Shown here piece by piece: positions 16,802-25,445 of a DNA stretch of 64,000 nucleotides (positions within the stretch are counted from its first letter, which is position 1; each line of letters opens with the position of its first letter). Location: contig CAWBGI010000003.1 in assembly GCA_963788225.1 (NCBI GenBank), positions 558,001 through 622,000 of the forward strand. The letters run 5' to 3'. The DNA comes from Sulfotelmatobacter sp963788225 (GTDB lineage Bacteria; Acidobacteriota; Terriglobia; Terriglobales; Acidobacteriaceae). The notes below the pieces were generated by a model. It saw nothing but the letters and a program-made list of their open reading frames with translations, did no database searches and was not told where the DNA came from. Both the position numbers and the translations under genes were made by a program.

Positions 16802-17320
16802 ATGAGTCAGGTGCCAATCTGGTTTGAATGCAAGTTCGATTTTTCCTTTCCGGTGGATCTGCATCCCAATCTCTGCGCACGTCTGCGCGGGACCCCCGCC
16901 CGGCTCGAAGATGTGCTCCGCGAACGTTCGAATGAAATCCTGATCCGGAAGCCCCAAGAGAAATGGTCGGCTCAGGAACACGCCGGTCATCTGCTGGACC
17001 TCGAACCGCTGTGGCTGGCGCGCGTGGACGATTACGCGGCGGGCAGCGCCCAACTCACTGTGACCGACTTGCAGAATAGGAAAACGGATGAGGCCAACTA
17101 CAACGCGCGCCCGCTGGAACAGATTCTGACTCAATTCCGCGCTGCACGAGAAAGACTGCTGCATCGAGTGGACCAGAAGGATGCAACTCTACTCGCTCGC
17201 TCCATTCCACACCCCCGCCTGAAGACGCCGATGCGGCTGGTTGACCATCTGTATTTTGTGGCTGAACACGACGACCACCATCTCGCGCGAATCTGGGAAC
17301 TGCTCAACACTTCAAACTAG
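16802..17320 (+). CDS. DinB-like (YfiT/DUF664-type) metal-binding protein
   Basis: 172 residues from the ATG at 16802 (GAGG 9 bases upstream; an open frame continues 17 codons further). It has the DinB four-helix pattern with three metal-ligand His positions: EHAGHLLDLE near residue 60 and HDDHHLARIW near the C-terminus. Members include thiol-dependent transferases such as bacillithiol S-transferases, but the role here is unknown. It converges with selD. Confidence 0.82.
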   Translation: MSQVPIWFECKFDFSFPVDLHPNLCARLRGTPARLEDVLRERSNEILIRKPQEKWSAQEHAGHLLDLEPLWLARVDDYAAGSAQLTVTDLQNRKTDEANYNARPLEQILTQFRAARERLLHRVDQKDATLLARSIPHPRLKTPMRLVDHLYFVAEHDDHHLARIWELLNTSN

Positions 17321-17338
17321 AAGCACTGGTTCCGGCGA

Positions 17339-18391
17339 TCAGGCCTTGACCCTGATCAGTGGCTTGCTGCGGGCCGCAACTTCACCAATTTGTACAGCTG
17401 GTACCCTGGCCGCATTCAGCGACCGTACAAGGCCCTCCGAGTCCGCGGGCGCAACGGAGATCAGCAATCCGCCAGCAGTCTGAGGATCGAAGAGCATCGC
17501 TTTCAAATCTTCGGGAACTCCATGGCTGAACTCGACCACGCATTCGGCAAAGTCGCGGTTGTTTTTGAGGCCGCCCGGAATGTAGCCCGCGCGCACGCAT
17601 TCGAGCGCGCCTGGAAGCAACCCAATGTTGCTGGCGTGTAATCGCAAAGATACTTCAGAGGCCAGCGCCATCTCGCGCGCGTGGCCAATCAGGCCGAAGC
17701 CGGTGACATCCGTCATCGCATGCACGCCGAACTTCCCTTGCTGAATTACCTCCGCAGCCTGCTTGTTGAGCGTGGTCATCGACTGAATCGCGGCATCAAT
17801 CCACGCTGGTTCAGCTTTGCCTTTCTTGATTGCTGTGGAGATCACCCCCGTGCCGAGCGCTTTGGTGAAGATGAGAATATCCCCCGGCCTGGCTCCGGCG
17901 TTGGTCAGAACTTTTTTCGGATCGATGAGTCCGGTGACCGAATATCCGAACTTGGTTTCCTCGTCGCGAATGCTGTGGCCGCCGATCACGGTGCATCCGG
18001 CTTCGATCATCTTCGACAGACCGCCGGCGAGAATGCGTTCCAGAATTTCCAGATCAGCTTTATCCGGAAAACACACCAAAGCCAGCGCGGTGAGCGGCTT
18101 CCCGCCCATTGCGTAAACATCGCTCAACGCGTTGGTCGCCGCGATCTGGCCGAAGATATACGGATCGTCCACGACCGGCGTGAAAAAATCGACCGTCTGC
18201 ACCAGCGCCTGATCGGGCGCGATTTGATACACTCCGGCGTCGTCGGCGTGATCAAAGCCGACCAGAACATTGGGGTCGTGTTGCCGGGCTAATTTCCCAA
18301 GCACCGTGTCCAGCGCCGCCGGACTCAGCTTGGACGCTCAACCCGCAGCTTTCACCGACTCCGTCAGGCGGAATGGTTTGCTATCGGCCAT
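17339..18391 (-). CDS. selD: Selenide, water dikinase with in-frame UGA (selenocysteine)
   Basis: 350 codons from the ATG at 18391 if UGA at 18338-18340 is read as selenocysteine. It makes selenophosphate from selenide and ATP. The open frame usually called would begin at 18304 and lack the catalytic N-terminus. Upstream of that, the same frame reads LTESVKAAG-U-ASKLSPAALDTVL, with UGA exactly at the family's catalytic Cys/Sec position (codon 18). The rest is standard: FDHADDAGVY, TVDFFTPVVDDPY, AATNALSDVYAMGG, GGHSIRDEE and TDVTGFGLIGHA. A SECIS-like hairpin follows the UGA. SelA, SelB and tRNA-Sec are not in the window and would have to exist elsewhere. Confidence 0.93.
18296..18340 (-). 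promoter_or_regulatory. SECIS-like hairpin in selD mRNA
   Basis: Directly after the UGA, CCAAGC (18333-18328) pairs with GCUUGG (18302-18297). An upper stem GUCC (18324-18321) pairs with GGAC (18311-18308), leaving a 9-base G-rich loop. Position and size match bacterial SECIS elements, which sit within about 40 bases of the UGA. The structure is judged by eye. Confidence 0.6.
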
Positions 18392-18410
18392 GAAGTCATT
18401 GTACCCATTG

Positions 18411-18502
18411 TCAATTGCCGACTTCCGATTGCCGATTTGAGCTCGAAAAAGAGTCGGCCATGGTTCTTCAATCGGCAATTGGAAATCGGCAATCGGCAAT
18501 TC
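18411..18502. repeat. Palindromic repeat, ATCGGCAATTGG family
   Basis: TTGCCGACTTCCGATTGCCG at 18413-18432 faces tandem AATCGGCAATTGG and AATCGGCAATCGGCAATTCG units at about 18470-18500, an inverted repeat filling most of the gap upstream of selD. Confidence 0.75.
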
Positions 18503-18533
18503 GGAAGAGCTGAAAAGCTTAAGTCAGGAGGGG

Positions 18534-19037
18534 CTACTTCACCGTAACATCCGTGACCTGGATGTCAGGATACGCATGGTTCCACTGCGCCGAGATGCTC
18601 TCGAACGTCAGCCGAAAACTTGTGCTCTGACCGGGGCCAAGCGGCGAAACTCTTAAGTCGACCGCCTCCGGATACGGGCCCGACGTTTTCAACACCTGCA
18701 GCGGAATATTTTCCCGCTGCGCGAGTTGTCCCATGTCGTCTTTGAAATTCACTTCGACCATGACCTCGGTGACGGTCTTTCCGCCTGAATTCGTAACGGT
18801 TCCGTCAACGTAGCTGACGGTGGCCCCAACAAAATTCTCCGCCGCACTCATCTTGAAATCGGAGAGCTTCAGGTTGGCGGCGTAAGCGGGAGGTCCCGCT
18901 GCGCTCTTGGGCTTTGCACGAAGAAGAACTGCCAGAACGACGGCGATAGCCATCACCACCACCACTGCGATGACGATGGTCCGCCGGCTGGAATCCGGTT
19001 CTTCTTCGACGCGAGTTGGCTGGATGAGCCCGCCCAT
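18534..19037 (-). CDS. Membrane-anchored hypothetical protein, DUF2393-like
   Basis: About 167 residues from the ATG at 19037. The open frame reaches 19169, but its first part is encoded by a hairpin repeat (GACAGCCGCCTCGGCTGTC near 19102-19122). A single membrane segment (TIVIAVVVVMAIAVVLAVLL) is followed by an extracytoplasmic beta-sandwich-like domain with VDGTVTNSGGKTVTEVMVEV and LGPGQSTSFRLTFE. That is an FxxG/NxG pattern as in proteins that carry an Ig-like or DUF2393 domain. Function unknown. Start uncertain. Confidence 0.65.
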   Translation of the reverse strand: MGGLIQPTRVEEEPDSSRRTIVIAVVVVMAIAVVLAVLLRAKPKSAAGPPAYAANLKLSDFKMSAAENFVGATVSYVDGTVTNSGGKTVTEVMVEVNFKDDMGQLAQRENIPLQVLKTSGPYPEAVDLRVSPLGPGQSTSFRLTFESISAQWNHAYPDIQVTDVTVK

Positions 19038-19260
19038 GAACGGAATTGTAGATGGTTGAGTTTTGATTGTCGATTTGACTCGATCGGAGGTGCTCATGTG
19101 GAGACAGCCGCCTCGGCTGTCAGTCGCGAAGCGAGACAGCCTACTCGTCAGGGCCGCCAACTGAGACACGCGCCTTCAGCAACGGCGAATTGTCGGCACA
19201 GGCCAGAATCCGGTAGAATAGTAGTTTCTACCAAGGCCTCTGAAAGGATCTACAGCAGTC

Positions 19261-19449
19261 ATGGCACAACAGTGTGATATTTGCGGCAAAAAGCCGCAAT
19301 CAGGAAACCGCATCAGCCACGCCCATAACGTCACCAAGCGGCGCTGGAACGTAAATCTCCGTCCGGTGCACGCCCGCGTGGGCGCGACCACCAAGCGCAT
19401 GCGCGTCTGCACGTCCTGCCTGCGCAGCGGCAAAGTGGTCAAGGCCTAA
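19261..19449 (+). CDS. rpmB: 50S ribosomal protein L28
   Basis: 62 residues, full length. The zinc-binding form is present: CDICGKKP at 5-12 and CTSCLRSGKV near the C-terminus make a four-Cys site. The typical SHAHNVTKRRWNVNL sequence follows. It is monocistronic, followed by a long inverted repeat that may act as terminator. Confidence 0.97.
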   Translation: MAQQCDICGKKPQSGNRISHAHNVTKRRWNVNLRPVHARVGATTKRMRVCTSCLRSGKVVKA

Positions 19450-19455
19450 ACTTCC

Positions 19456-19539
19456 AACCAAAACCGCAGAGGACGCCAAGGACGCTGAGGATTTCAGCCA
19501 TTTTTCTCTGCGTACTCGGCGTCCTCTGCGGTTTTGGTT
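19456..19539. repeat. Perfect 22-bp inverted repeat between rpmB and FKBP gene
   Basis: AACCAAAACCGCAGAGGACG (start of the arm, 19456-19477) is the reverse complement of 19518-19539, which ends GCGGTTTTGGTT. It belongs to the GCAGAGGACGCC family also seen in folC, at 25305-25440 and at 53098-53230. Lying between convergent genes with T-rich flanks, it may serve both as a terminator. Confidence 0.8.
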
Positions 19540-19544
19540 TGCCC

Positions 19545-20009
19545 TTACTGCACGCCCAGCAACTTGATGTCGAAGATCAAGGTAGCGTTTGGCGGGATAA
19601 CGGGCGGATAACCACTAGCCCCATAAGCAAGCGCCGGCGGAATGCGCAACTGGCGTTTGCCGCCAACTTTCATGCCGGCAACTCCTTCTTCCCATCCTTT
19701 GATGACCTCGCCATTGCCAATCGTGAAATCGAAAGGCCTCCCCGCGTCGACTGAACTGTCGAACTTTTTGCCTGTGGTAAGCCAGCCGGTGTAATGCACG
19801 CGCACGTGGCTGCCTTCTTTGGCCACGTCGCCGTTACCTACCCGGATATCCCAATATTGCAACCCGGAGTCCGTCTTAACTCCGTCCCCGGTGACTTTGG
19901 TTGGAGCGCTTGTGTCGGCAGCAGCAGACTTTCCGCTGGTGCTCTGCGCGAAGACGAATACAGCCGCCGCCGCAAGAATAATGGCAATCGCCGCGAAATA
20001 CTTCGCCAT
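19545..20009 (-). CDS. FKBP-type peptidyl-prolyl isomerase, exported
   Basis: 154 residues. The signal peptide is about 1-22 (YFAAIAIILAAAAVFVFA). The FKBP domain fills residues 45-154: VHYTGWLTTGKKFDSS, the active-site loop GRPFDFTIGNGEVIKGWEEG, and RQLRIPPALAYGASGYPPVIPPNATLIFD. It catalyses proline cis-trans isomerisation in the periplasm. The key aromatic residues (Tyr, Phe, Trp, Tyr) are in place. Confidence 0.94.
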   Translation of the reverse strand: MAKYFAAIAIILAAAAVFVFAQSTSGKSAAADTSAPTKVTGDGVKTDSGLQYWDIRVGNGDVAKEGSHVRVHYTGWLTTGKKFDSSVDAGRPFDFTIGNGEVIKGWEEGVAGMKVGGKRQLRIPPALAYGASGYPPVIPPNATLIFDIKLLGVQ

Positions 20010-20113
20010 GCTTTCCTCCTAAAAGAACATCTTAACCATAAGACGCACAGAGATGCACGCAGGTTTCCCGATCTACTCTGTGCTTTCCGTGCCCTTTGTG
20101 GTGGAGATTTTTC

Positions 20114-20491
20114 TCATTCCAAAGCAATCACATCAATCTCCACCAGCACGTCTTTGGGCAGGCGCGCCACCTCCACCGTGGACCGGGCCGGCGGCGCAGA
20201 GCTGAAGTATTTGCCGTAAACCGCGTTCATGCTGGCAAAGTCGTTCATGTTCTTGAGAAAGACGGTGCAACGCACAACTTTCCCCAGTCCGCTGCCCGCG
20301 GCTTCCAGAATCTCCGATAGATTGCGCAGCACGCGCTCCGTCTGCGCGGCCACGTCCCCGGCAACCACTTGCTGAGTAATGGGATCGATTGCGATCTGCC
20401 CAGAAGTGAAAACAAATCCGTTAGCCTTGATGGCCTGCGAGTAAGGCCCGATCGCCTGAGGGACATCTTTCGTGGAAATAACTTCGCGCAT
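20114..20491 (-). CDS. ridA: RidA family enamine/imine deaminase
   Basis: 125 residues from the ATG at 20491, the family's usual length (the open frame goes 20 codons further). It hydrolyses reactive 2-aminoacrylate-type enamines. Signature features: AIGPYSQAIKANGFVFTSGQ, VRCTVFLKNMNDFASMN with the substrate-binding Arg, and PPARSTVEVARLPKDVLVEI. The GPYS motif and catalytic Arg-Glu positions are intact. Confidence 0.93.
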   Translation of the reverse strand: MREVISTKDVPQAIGPYSQAIKANGFVFTSGQIAIDPITQQVVAGDVAAQTERVLRNLSEILEAAGSGLGKVVRCTVFLKNMNDFASMNAVYGKYFSSAPPARSTVEVARLPKDVLVEIDVIALE

Positions 20492-20704
20492 GAATCCTCC
20501 GCCGCTGGTTTCCCGAAACACTCGCGGCAAAAACAAATCTATCACGGGCATGTGAGAATAAAAGCACTCGCAACTCTGTCATCTTAAGCGAGTGGGCTGA
20601 TTCTCGAAGAGAATCAGCCCCGCAGTCGAAGGATCCCTTTCGCACCTGCGTGGTATCTCCTGTAGAATTTGGGGTTCGCCGGCCCGGCGCCGACTTACAA
20701 GAGA

Positions 20705-22228
20705 ATGTTTAAGAAAATCCTCATAGCCAATCGAGGCGAGATTGCGGTGCGCGTGCTGCGCGCGTGCCACGAGATGGGGATTGCCGCGGTGGTTGTTTAC
20801 TCTGACGTCGACCGCGCTGCGCTGCACGTGCGCAAAGCCGACGAAGCCTATCCCATCGGCGCTCCCGCGGCCCGCGAGTCTTATCTGAACATCGGTAAGA
20901 TTCTCGACGTCGCCGCGCGCTCCGGCGCTGACGCCATTCATCCGGGGTACGGATTCCTCTCCGAGAACTCGAAGTTCGCACAAGCCTGCGTTGATGCGGG
21001 AGTGAAGTTCATCGGGCCAACCGCGGCCGCGATGGAAGCCATGGGATCGAAGACGCGCGCACGCCAAGCCATGGAAAAAGCCGGAGTTCCCTTTGTGCCC
21101 GGCACATCTCGCGGAGTCGAGTCGTTCGAAGAGGCCGAGCAGGTGGCCGCGAGAATCGGCTATCCGGTGATGTTGAAAGCCGCGGCGGGCGGCGGCGGCA
21201 AAGGCATGCGGCTGGTGTTCGCCCCCGAAGAGTTGAAGTCTTCTCTGGAAGCGGCGCGCAGCGAGGCGGAACGCTCCTTTGGCGACAGCGAGGTTTACAT
21301 CGAGAAGGCCATCGTCAATCCGCGGCACATCGAGATGCAGGTGCTGGCCGACGAGCACGGCAACACGGTCTACCTTGGTGAACGCGAATGCTCGCTGCAA
21401 CGCCGCCATCAGAAGGTGCTGGAAGAAGCGCCCTCGCCGATTGTCGACCCTGACATGCGGCGCGGGATGGGCGAGGTTGCGGTCCGGGTCGCGCAGGCCG
21501 CTCACTACACCAATGCGGGCACAGTCGAGTTCCTGGTCGATCAGGAAAAGAATTTCTATTTCCTCGAGATGAATACTCGTTTGCAGGTGGAGCATCCGGT
21601 GACGGAGCTGATTACCGGGCTCGACCTGGTCCACTTGCAGATTCGCATCGCGGCCGGGGAAAAGCTGCCTTTCACACAAGATGACGTGAGCCTCCGCGGA
21701 CACGCCATCGAGTGCCGAATTTATGCGGAAGACCCCGACAACAATTATTTTCCCAGCCCCGGCAAGATCACGCTGCTGCTGGCGCCTTCGGGCCCCGGCA
21801 TTCGCCGCGACAGTGGAATGTACGAAGGCTGGAACGTGCCGCTGGATTACGATCCGCTGCTGGCCAAGTTGATCGGCTACGGCACCGACCGCGAACAGGC
21901 CATCTCGCGGCTGACGCGAGCGCTCAGCGAATACTTTGTCGGCGGAATCAAGACGAACATTTCGTTGTTTCGCCGCATTTTGCGCGATGCGGATTTTCGC
22001 GCCGCCAAGCTCGATACCGGATTCCTCGACCGCATGCTGAAACGGCCGGAAGATAAGCGCGTCGATGCAAAAGCAGCGGAAGTGGCGGCCATTGCGGCGG
22101 GCATGTTCGCCGCGCTCGGTACCAGTGCGGCCGCTGCAGGCGAGCGCGCAAACGGCAGCGGCACGGCGGCGGCTGACAAGGCGGAATCCAATTGGAAAAA
22201 TGCGAGCCGGCACGAGGCGCTTCATTGA
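20705..22228 (+). CDS. accC: Biotin carboxylase (acetyl/acyl-CoA carboxylase)
   Basis: 507 residues from the ATG at 20705. It carboxylates biotin on the carrier protein with ATP and bicarbonate. The N-terminal fold is MFKKILIANRGEIAVRVLRA. The ATP-grasp has KAAAGGGGKGMRLV, the catalytic region ERECSLQRRHQKVLEEAPSP, and FYFLEMNTRLQVEHPVTE. It exceeds the usual 450 residues by about 50. The C-terminal tail is Ala-rich and low in complexity (AAEVAAIAAGMFAALGTSA), as a linker might be. The biotin-carrier gene follows, so these two likely form one carboxylase, possibly for acyl-CoA other than acetyl-CoA. Confidence 0.96.
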   Translation: MFKKILIANRGEIAVRVLRACHEMGIAAVVVYSDVDRAALHVRKADEAYPIGAPAARESYLNIGKILDVAARSGADAIHPGYGFLSENSKFAQACVDAGVKFIGPTAAAMEAMGSKTRARQAMEKAGVPFVPGTSRGVESFEEAEQVAARIGYPVMLKAAAGGGGKGMRLVFAPEELKSSLEAARSEAERSFGDSEVYIEKAIVNPRHIEMQVLADEHGNTVYLGERECSLQRRHQKVLEEAPSPIVDPDMRRGMGEVAVRVAQAAHYTNAGTVEFLVDQEKNFYFLEMNTRLQVEHPVTELITGLDLVHLQIRIAAGEKLPFTQDDVSLRGHAIECRIYAEDPDNNYFPSPGKITLLLAPSGPGIRRDSGMYEGWNVPLDYDPLLAKLIGYGTDREQAISRLTRALSEYFVGGIKTNISLFRRILRDADFRAAKLDTGFLDRMLKRPEDKRVDAKAAEVAAIAAGMFAALGTSAAAAGERANGSGTAAADKAESNWKNASRHEALH

Positions 22229-22259
22229 AGCGCAGAACCTCAAGGGCTAGAGAAAGCTC

Positions 22260-22396
22260 AGCCACGGATTACACGGATGAGCACGGATAGATCAACTTTT
22301 GGATTTATCCGTGGAAATCCGTGTGAATCCGTGGCTGCCTTGTTCCTCGTCTTTGGTGGCGTTCGACGGCACGGCTTAAGCCGTGCCCTTCCCAAA
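22260..22396. repeat. Dispersed repeats between accC and accB
   Basis: 22261-22343 has an inverted pair of ATCCGTGTGAATCCGTGG-type sequence (CCACGGATTACACGG facing CCGTGTGAATCCGTGG). This is related to a fragment inside mnmG (58870-58905). 22370-22397 is an ACGGCTTAAGCCGTGCCCTT palindrome that also occurs inside tilS. Confidence 0.8.
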
Positions 22397-22401
22397 CTCT
22401 T

Positions 22402-22902
22402 ATGCTCTACGACGTAATCATCGACGGCAAGAATTACCGGCTCGAACTCAACCGCAACCACGCCGACGGACGCTGGTCCTGCCGTCTCGATGGGCGCGAC
22501 GTCGAGGTGGATGCCATCCTGGCTCGACCTGACGTGCTCTCACTCCGCACCGGCAACATGACGTATGAAGTCAAGTCGGAGCGAGTTGCCGACGAGTTGC
22601 ATTTGTGGGTGGGAAGCACGCGCTTCGCTGCTGAAGTCCGTGATCCCCGCTCTCTGCGCGGGCGCAAGCACGCCGGAGACGATCATGGCCCCCGGAAGAT
22701 CGCCGCACCCATGCCCGGGAAAGTTGTACGGCTGCTGGTTCGCGAAGGGGATGAAGTGGAACCGGGCGCTGGCGTGGCTGTGGTCGAGGCGATGAAGATG
22801 CAGAATGAAATCAAATCACCGAAGAAAGGGACGGTTCAGAAAATTCTGGTCAGTGAAGGGGCGACCGTGAATGCGGGGGATGTGCTGGCGATTGTGGAGT
22901 AA
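22402..22902 (+). CDS. accB: Biotin carboxyl carrier protein
   Basis: 166 residues. The C-terminal biotinyl domain (about 95-166) holds the biotin-lysine motif EAMKM within VVEAMKMQNEIKSPKKG. The N-terminal part (MLYDVIIDGKNYRLELNR) resembles the carrier subunits of propionyl-, methylcrotonyl- or pyruvate-type carboxylases rather than E. coli AccB. It is separated from accC by 173 bases of repeat DNA. No clear ribosome site is seen. Confidence 0.92.
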   Translation: MLYDVIIDGKNYRLELNRNHADGRWSCRLDGRDVEVDAILARPDVLSLRTGNMTYEVKSERVADELHLWVGSTRFAAEVRDPRSLRGRKHAGDDHGPRKIAAPMPGKVVRLLVREGDEVEPGAGVAVVEAMKMQNEIKSPKKGTVQKILVSEGATVNAGDVLAIVE

Positions 22903-22914
22903 GCGCACCGCAGC

Positions 22915-23090
22915 GGCGAAAGCCGGCATTCATTTTGCAACTCCTATCGCAGTGCTGAAGCGCTGCGCCACTCAAAAGCTCGCGGGCGCGGTGCCCGCGC
23001 CATCCCAGAACGCCTCGCTGCGCTCGGCTGAACGGGCGAAGGCGCCCGTTCCCACACATGAGTTCACAGGGGCGGCGGCTGTCTCCCCAT
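22915..23090. repeat. Repeat-rich intergenic segment after accB
   Basis: 22950-22980 (CAGTGCTGAAGCGCTGCGCC) resembles part of the tilS insertion. 22980-23000 is GCGGGCGCGGTGCCCGCGCC, a palindrome, and 23030-23055 pairs GGCGAAGGCGCCCGTTCCC with it loosely. No gene is seen. Confidence 0.65.
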
Positions 23091-23096
23091 GATTTC

Positions 23097-24161
23097 CTAC
23101 TTCGTCAGGCCGTTGCTATCCAGCACCGTTTTCGCGTAGTAGTTTTCCACCTTGGCGGAATCGCGCAGCACTTCGTAGTATGCGGCCTTCAGCAACTGTT
23201 CGCGGCGGTCGTGGAGCTGCGAGCGAATGGCCTGCTGCACGCGCGGATCGGACAGATCGCGCTGTCCGGCAGGTTCTTTTGCCACCAGTTTCACGATGCG
23301 GAACCCCATCACCGCCTTGCTCGCGGGGTTCGCTAAGGTAATGACTGCGCTGTATTGACCCGGCTTCAGTTTCATGACCGCGTCGCGCGTCGCGGGATCG
23401 GTGTTGCGCAGAGAAGACTCGGGAATCGTTCCCAGGTCTCCGCCGTTGCCGGAAGTCTCCGGGTCCTCGGAGTAGTTCATCGCCAGCGTGGCGAAATCGT
23501 CACCGCTGTCGAGGCGGTTGCTGATCATCTGGATCTTCTTGCGCGCGTCGCCCTCGTTCTGCGCCTTGTTGTTCTGGTTGTGAGCTTGCGGGTTCGGCAC
23601 GGGCGTCACGAAAATTTGCGCCAGGTGGTACTGCGGTTCGATCAGGTTGAATTCCGTCTTGTGCGCTTTGAAGTAGTTGTTGATATCCTGATCGGTGACC
23701 GTGATCTTGGAAGATACTTCCTTGTTCATCACCTTATCCACGGTGATGGAGCGGCGGATGTCGCGCTTGAAATCTTCGAGCGTAATCTTTTTTTCCTGAA
23801 GTCTCTTGTCGAATTCCTGCTGCGTGTACGGGGACTTGATTTCGTTGAGCTTGCGGTCCACTTCTTCTTCGGTGGCCAACAAGCCGAGTTTTTCAGCGCG
23901 GCGCATCACCATTTCGTCGTCGATGAGCTGGCGCAAGATGTTCAGGCGGAGAATGGTAGCTTGCTCCCCAGTCGGCGCTTGCTGCGCGCTGGCCACCTGA
24001 TTCTCGTAGTACTTGTTAACGTCGGAGCGGAAGATCTTGCGGCCATCCACAGTGGCCATCACGTCGCCGCTCACTTTAGACTTGCAGCCCAACAGCGCTG
24101 TCAGCAGGACGGCGGCGGCCAGCAATACCGCGAGCCGGGCAAATTCTGCGTTTCTTTTCAA
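23097..24161 (-). CDS. SurA/PpiC-type peptidyl-prolyl isomerase lipoprotein
   Basis: 354 residues. A lipoprotein signal ends in LLGC (Cys26). The N-terminal SurA-like chaperone region (about 35-190: KIFRSDVNKYYENQ, IDDEMVMRRAEKLGL, FKRDIRRSITVDKVM) is followed by a parvulin domain at about 190-310 (HLAQIFVTPVP, DSGDDFATLAMNYSEDPETSGNGGDLGTIPESSL). It likely helps outer-membrane proteins fold in the periplasm, in keeping with lptD nearby. It follows the DsbA-like gene by 78 bases. Confidence 0.92.
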   Translation of the reverse strand: MKRNAEFARLAVLLAAAVLLTALLGCKSKVSGDVMATVDGRKIFRSDVNKYYENQVASAQQAPTGEQATILRLNILRQLIDDEMVMRRAEKLGLLATEEEVDRKLNEIKSPYTQQEFDKRLQEKKITLEDFKRDIRRSITVDKVMNKEVSSKITVTDQDINNYFKAHKTEFNLIEPQYHLAQIFVTPVPNPQAHNQNNKAQNEGDARKKIQMISNRLDSGDDFATLAMNYSEDPETSGNGGDLGTIPESSLRNTDPATRDAVMKLKPGQYSAVITLANPASKAVMGFRIVKLVAKEPAGQRDLSDPRVQQAIRSQLHDRREQLLKAAYYEVLRDSAKVENYYAKTVLDSNGLTK

Positions 24162-24239
24162 ACGATTTTCTCCCTCACGCCGATGGTCCGGCGTTGCACA
24201 CGAAAGGTAAAACGGATTCTGCCCACCGCTGGGCCGCGA

Positions 24240-25232
24240 TCACTTGGAGGCCGGCGCGGCGGCGGTCGCTGCGTGCTCAGGCACGGGCAGGTTGGCATCT
24301 TTCAAGGCGTGATCCAGTGCGGCACGCACCTGGCTGATCGGCACCGCGCCGTCGATCTTTTGCCCGTTGATAAACATTTCCGGCGTCGCATCCACCCCGA
24401 CCGAGTCCCCGTCCTTTATGGACGCCTTCACCGCGTTCTCGTCCTGCGCCTTGATGCAGGCCTGCAACTTTGGCACATCCACATTGTGTTTTTGGCCTTG
24501 CAGCATGGTCAGGCGGTCGACCGCTTCCAGCCGCGCCCCGGGCGTCTTTTCGCTGTTCACCTCGCGCTGGTTGGCGTGGATGTAGTCCGCGAAATCCCAA
24601 TAGGCGTCGACGCTCTGTGTCGCCAGACAATTGGCGTCTACGGCGGCGTGCATCGCCCAGGGATGAATTTCCACCATCGGGTAATCCTTGTAGATGAAGG
24701 TGACACGGTCGCCATATTCCTTGAGAATCTCGGGAAACAACGTCTGGTGCATCCGCGAACAGAACGGGCATTCGAAATCGTCGAAATTCACCAACACAAC
24801 CTTGGATGCCTTAGCTCCGCGTGTAGGCCGCCCGGCGACGTCAATCTTGCTCATCGTTTCCGCGAGCGGATCCTTGCTCAGATCGAATTTAATCAACCGT
24901 ACCAGGGAAGAACGGTCCTTAGAAACCACAAAGGTCAGATCCTGCTTCTTACCCCCGTTATCTACCGTCACGACAACCGCATCATAGGTGGGAAAGTCGG
25001 GACTGGGTGTAGGCGCACCTACCGTGACCTGGACCTCGGGCGGCATATTGTAGTAGGAACGGATTTGGCGTTCGATTTTTTTGGTTAGATCGGGAGGAGC
25101 AGAGGATACGGCCATGGGATTCGATGGGCTGCCACCGGAATTCCCAGACTGGGCAGCACAACCCAAACAGATCACCAGCAGTAGTAGAAAAGAGCGTCGA
25201 ATTAGAGTCACTAAAAACCGCCTCAACATCAC
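24240..25232 (-). CDS. DsbA-like thioredoxin-fold lipoprotein
   Basis: 330 residues. The signal peptide ends in ICLGC (lipobox, Cys25). An N-terminal domain of about 120 residues is unassigned. A DsbA-type domain follows, with active site FDDFECPFCSRMHQTLFPE (CPFC) and the cis-Pro loop VDATPEMFINGQKIDG. It probably oxidises or isomerises periplasmic disulfides. It lies upstream of the SurA-like gene, as an envelope-folding pair. A low-complexity Ala tail ends the protein. Confidence 0.92.
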   Translation of the reverse strand: MMLRRFLVTLIRRSFLLLLVICLGCAAQSGNSGGSPSNPMAVSSAPPDLTKKIERQIRSYYNMPPEVQVTVGAPTPSPDFPTYDAVVVTVDNGGKKQDLTFVVSKDRSSLVRLIKFDLSKDPLAETMSKIDVAGRPTRGAKASKVVLVNFDDFECPFCSRMHQTLFPEILKEYGDRVTFIYKDYPMVEIHPWAMHAAVDANCLATQSVDAYWDFADYIHANQREVNSEKTPGARLEAVDRLTMLQGQKHNVDVPKLQACIKAQDENAVKASIKDGDSVGVDATPEMFINGQKIDGAVPISQVRAALDHALKDANLPVPEHAATAAAPASK

Positions 25233-25304
25233 AGGGTTGAGTATTGATTATCTCATAGGCGGGACGGGACGCGGGCGCAGCGTCGCCGCGTAATCGATGT
25301 CTGT

Positions 25305-25440
25305 TTGTGACCGCCTAAGATTTCTCCGCATCTCCGCGGCTGTTCTCAGCGTACTCCGCGAGTTAAGCTTTGCATTGCGGGATTCCAAAAACCTTAAACG
25401 CGGAGGACGCGGGGAAACGGCCGCGGAGTACGCGAAGAAG
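25305..25440. repeat. Inverted repeat, GCGGAGGACGCGG family
   Basis: TCTCCGCGGCTGTTCTCAGC (from 25333) and CGTACTCCGCGAGTTAAGC are answered by TTAAACGCGGAGGACGCGGG (25393-25412) and CGGCCGCGGAGTACGCGAAG. It forms a long imperfect hairpin between the DsbA-like gene and larE. A close relative is at 53098-53230. Confidence 0.75.
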
Positions 25441-25445
25441 CTTCA

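Noticed and set aside
20579..22243. 554-codon open frame antisense to accC
   Set aside because: It mirrors the high-GC codon pattern of accC, has no recognisable domain, and accC is certain.
23355..25088. 577-codon plus-strand open frame across the SurA-like and DsbA-like genes
   Set aside because: It spans two well-supported minus-strand genes and their gap; composition is His/Arg/Val-rich as for antisense shadows.
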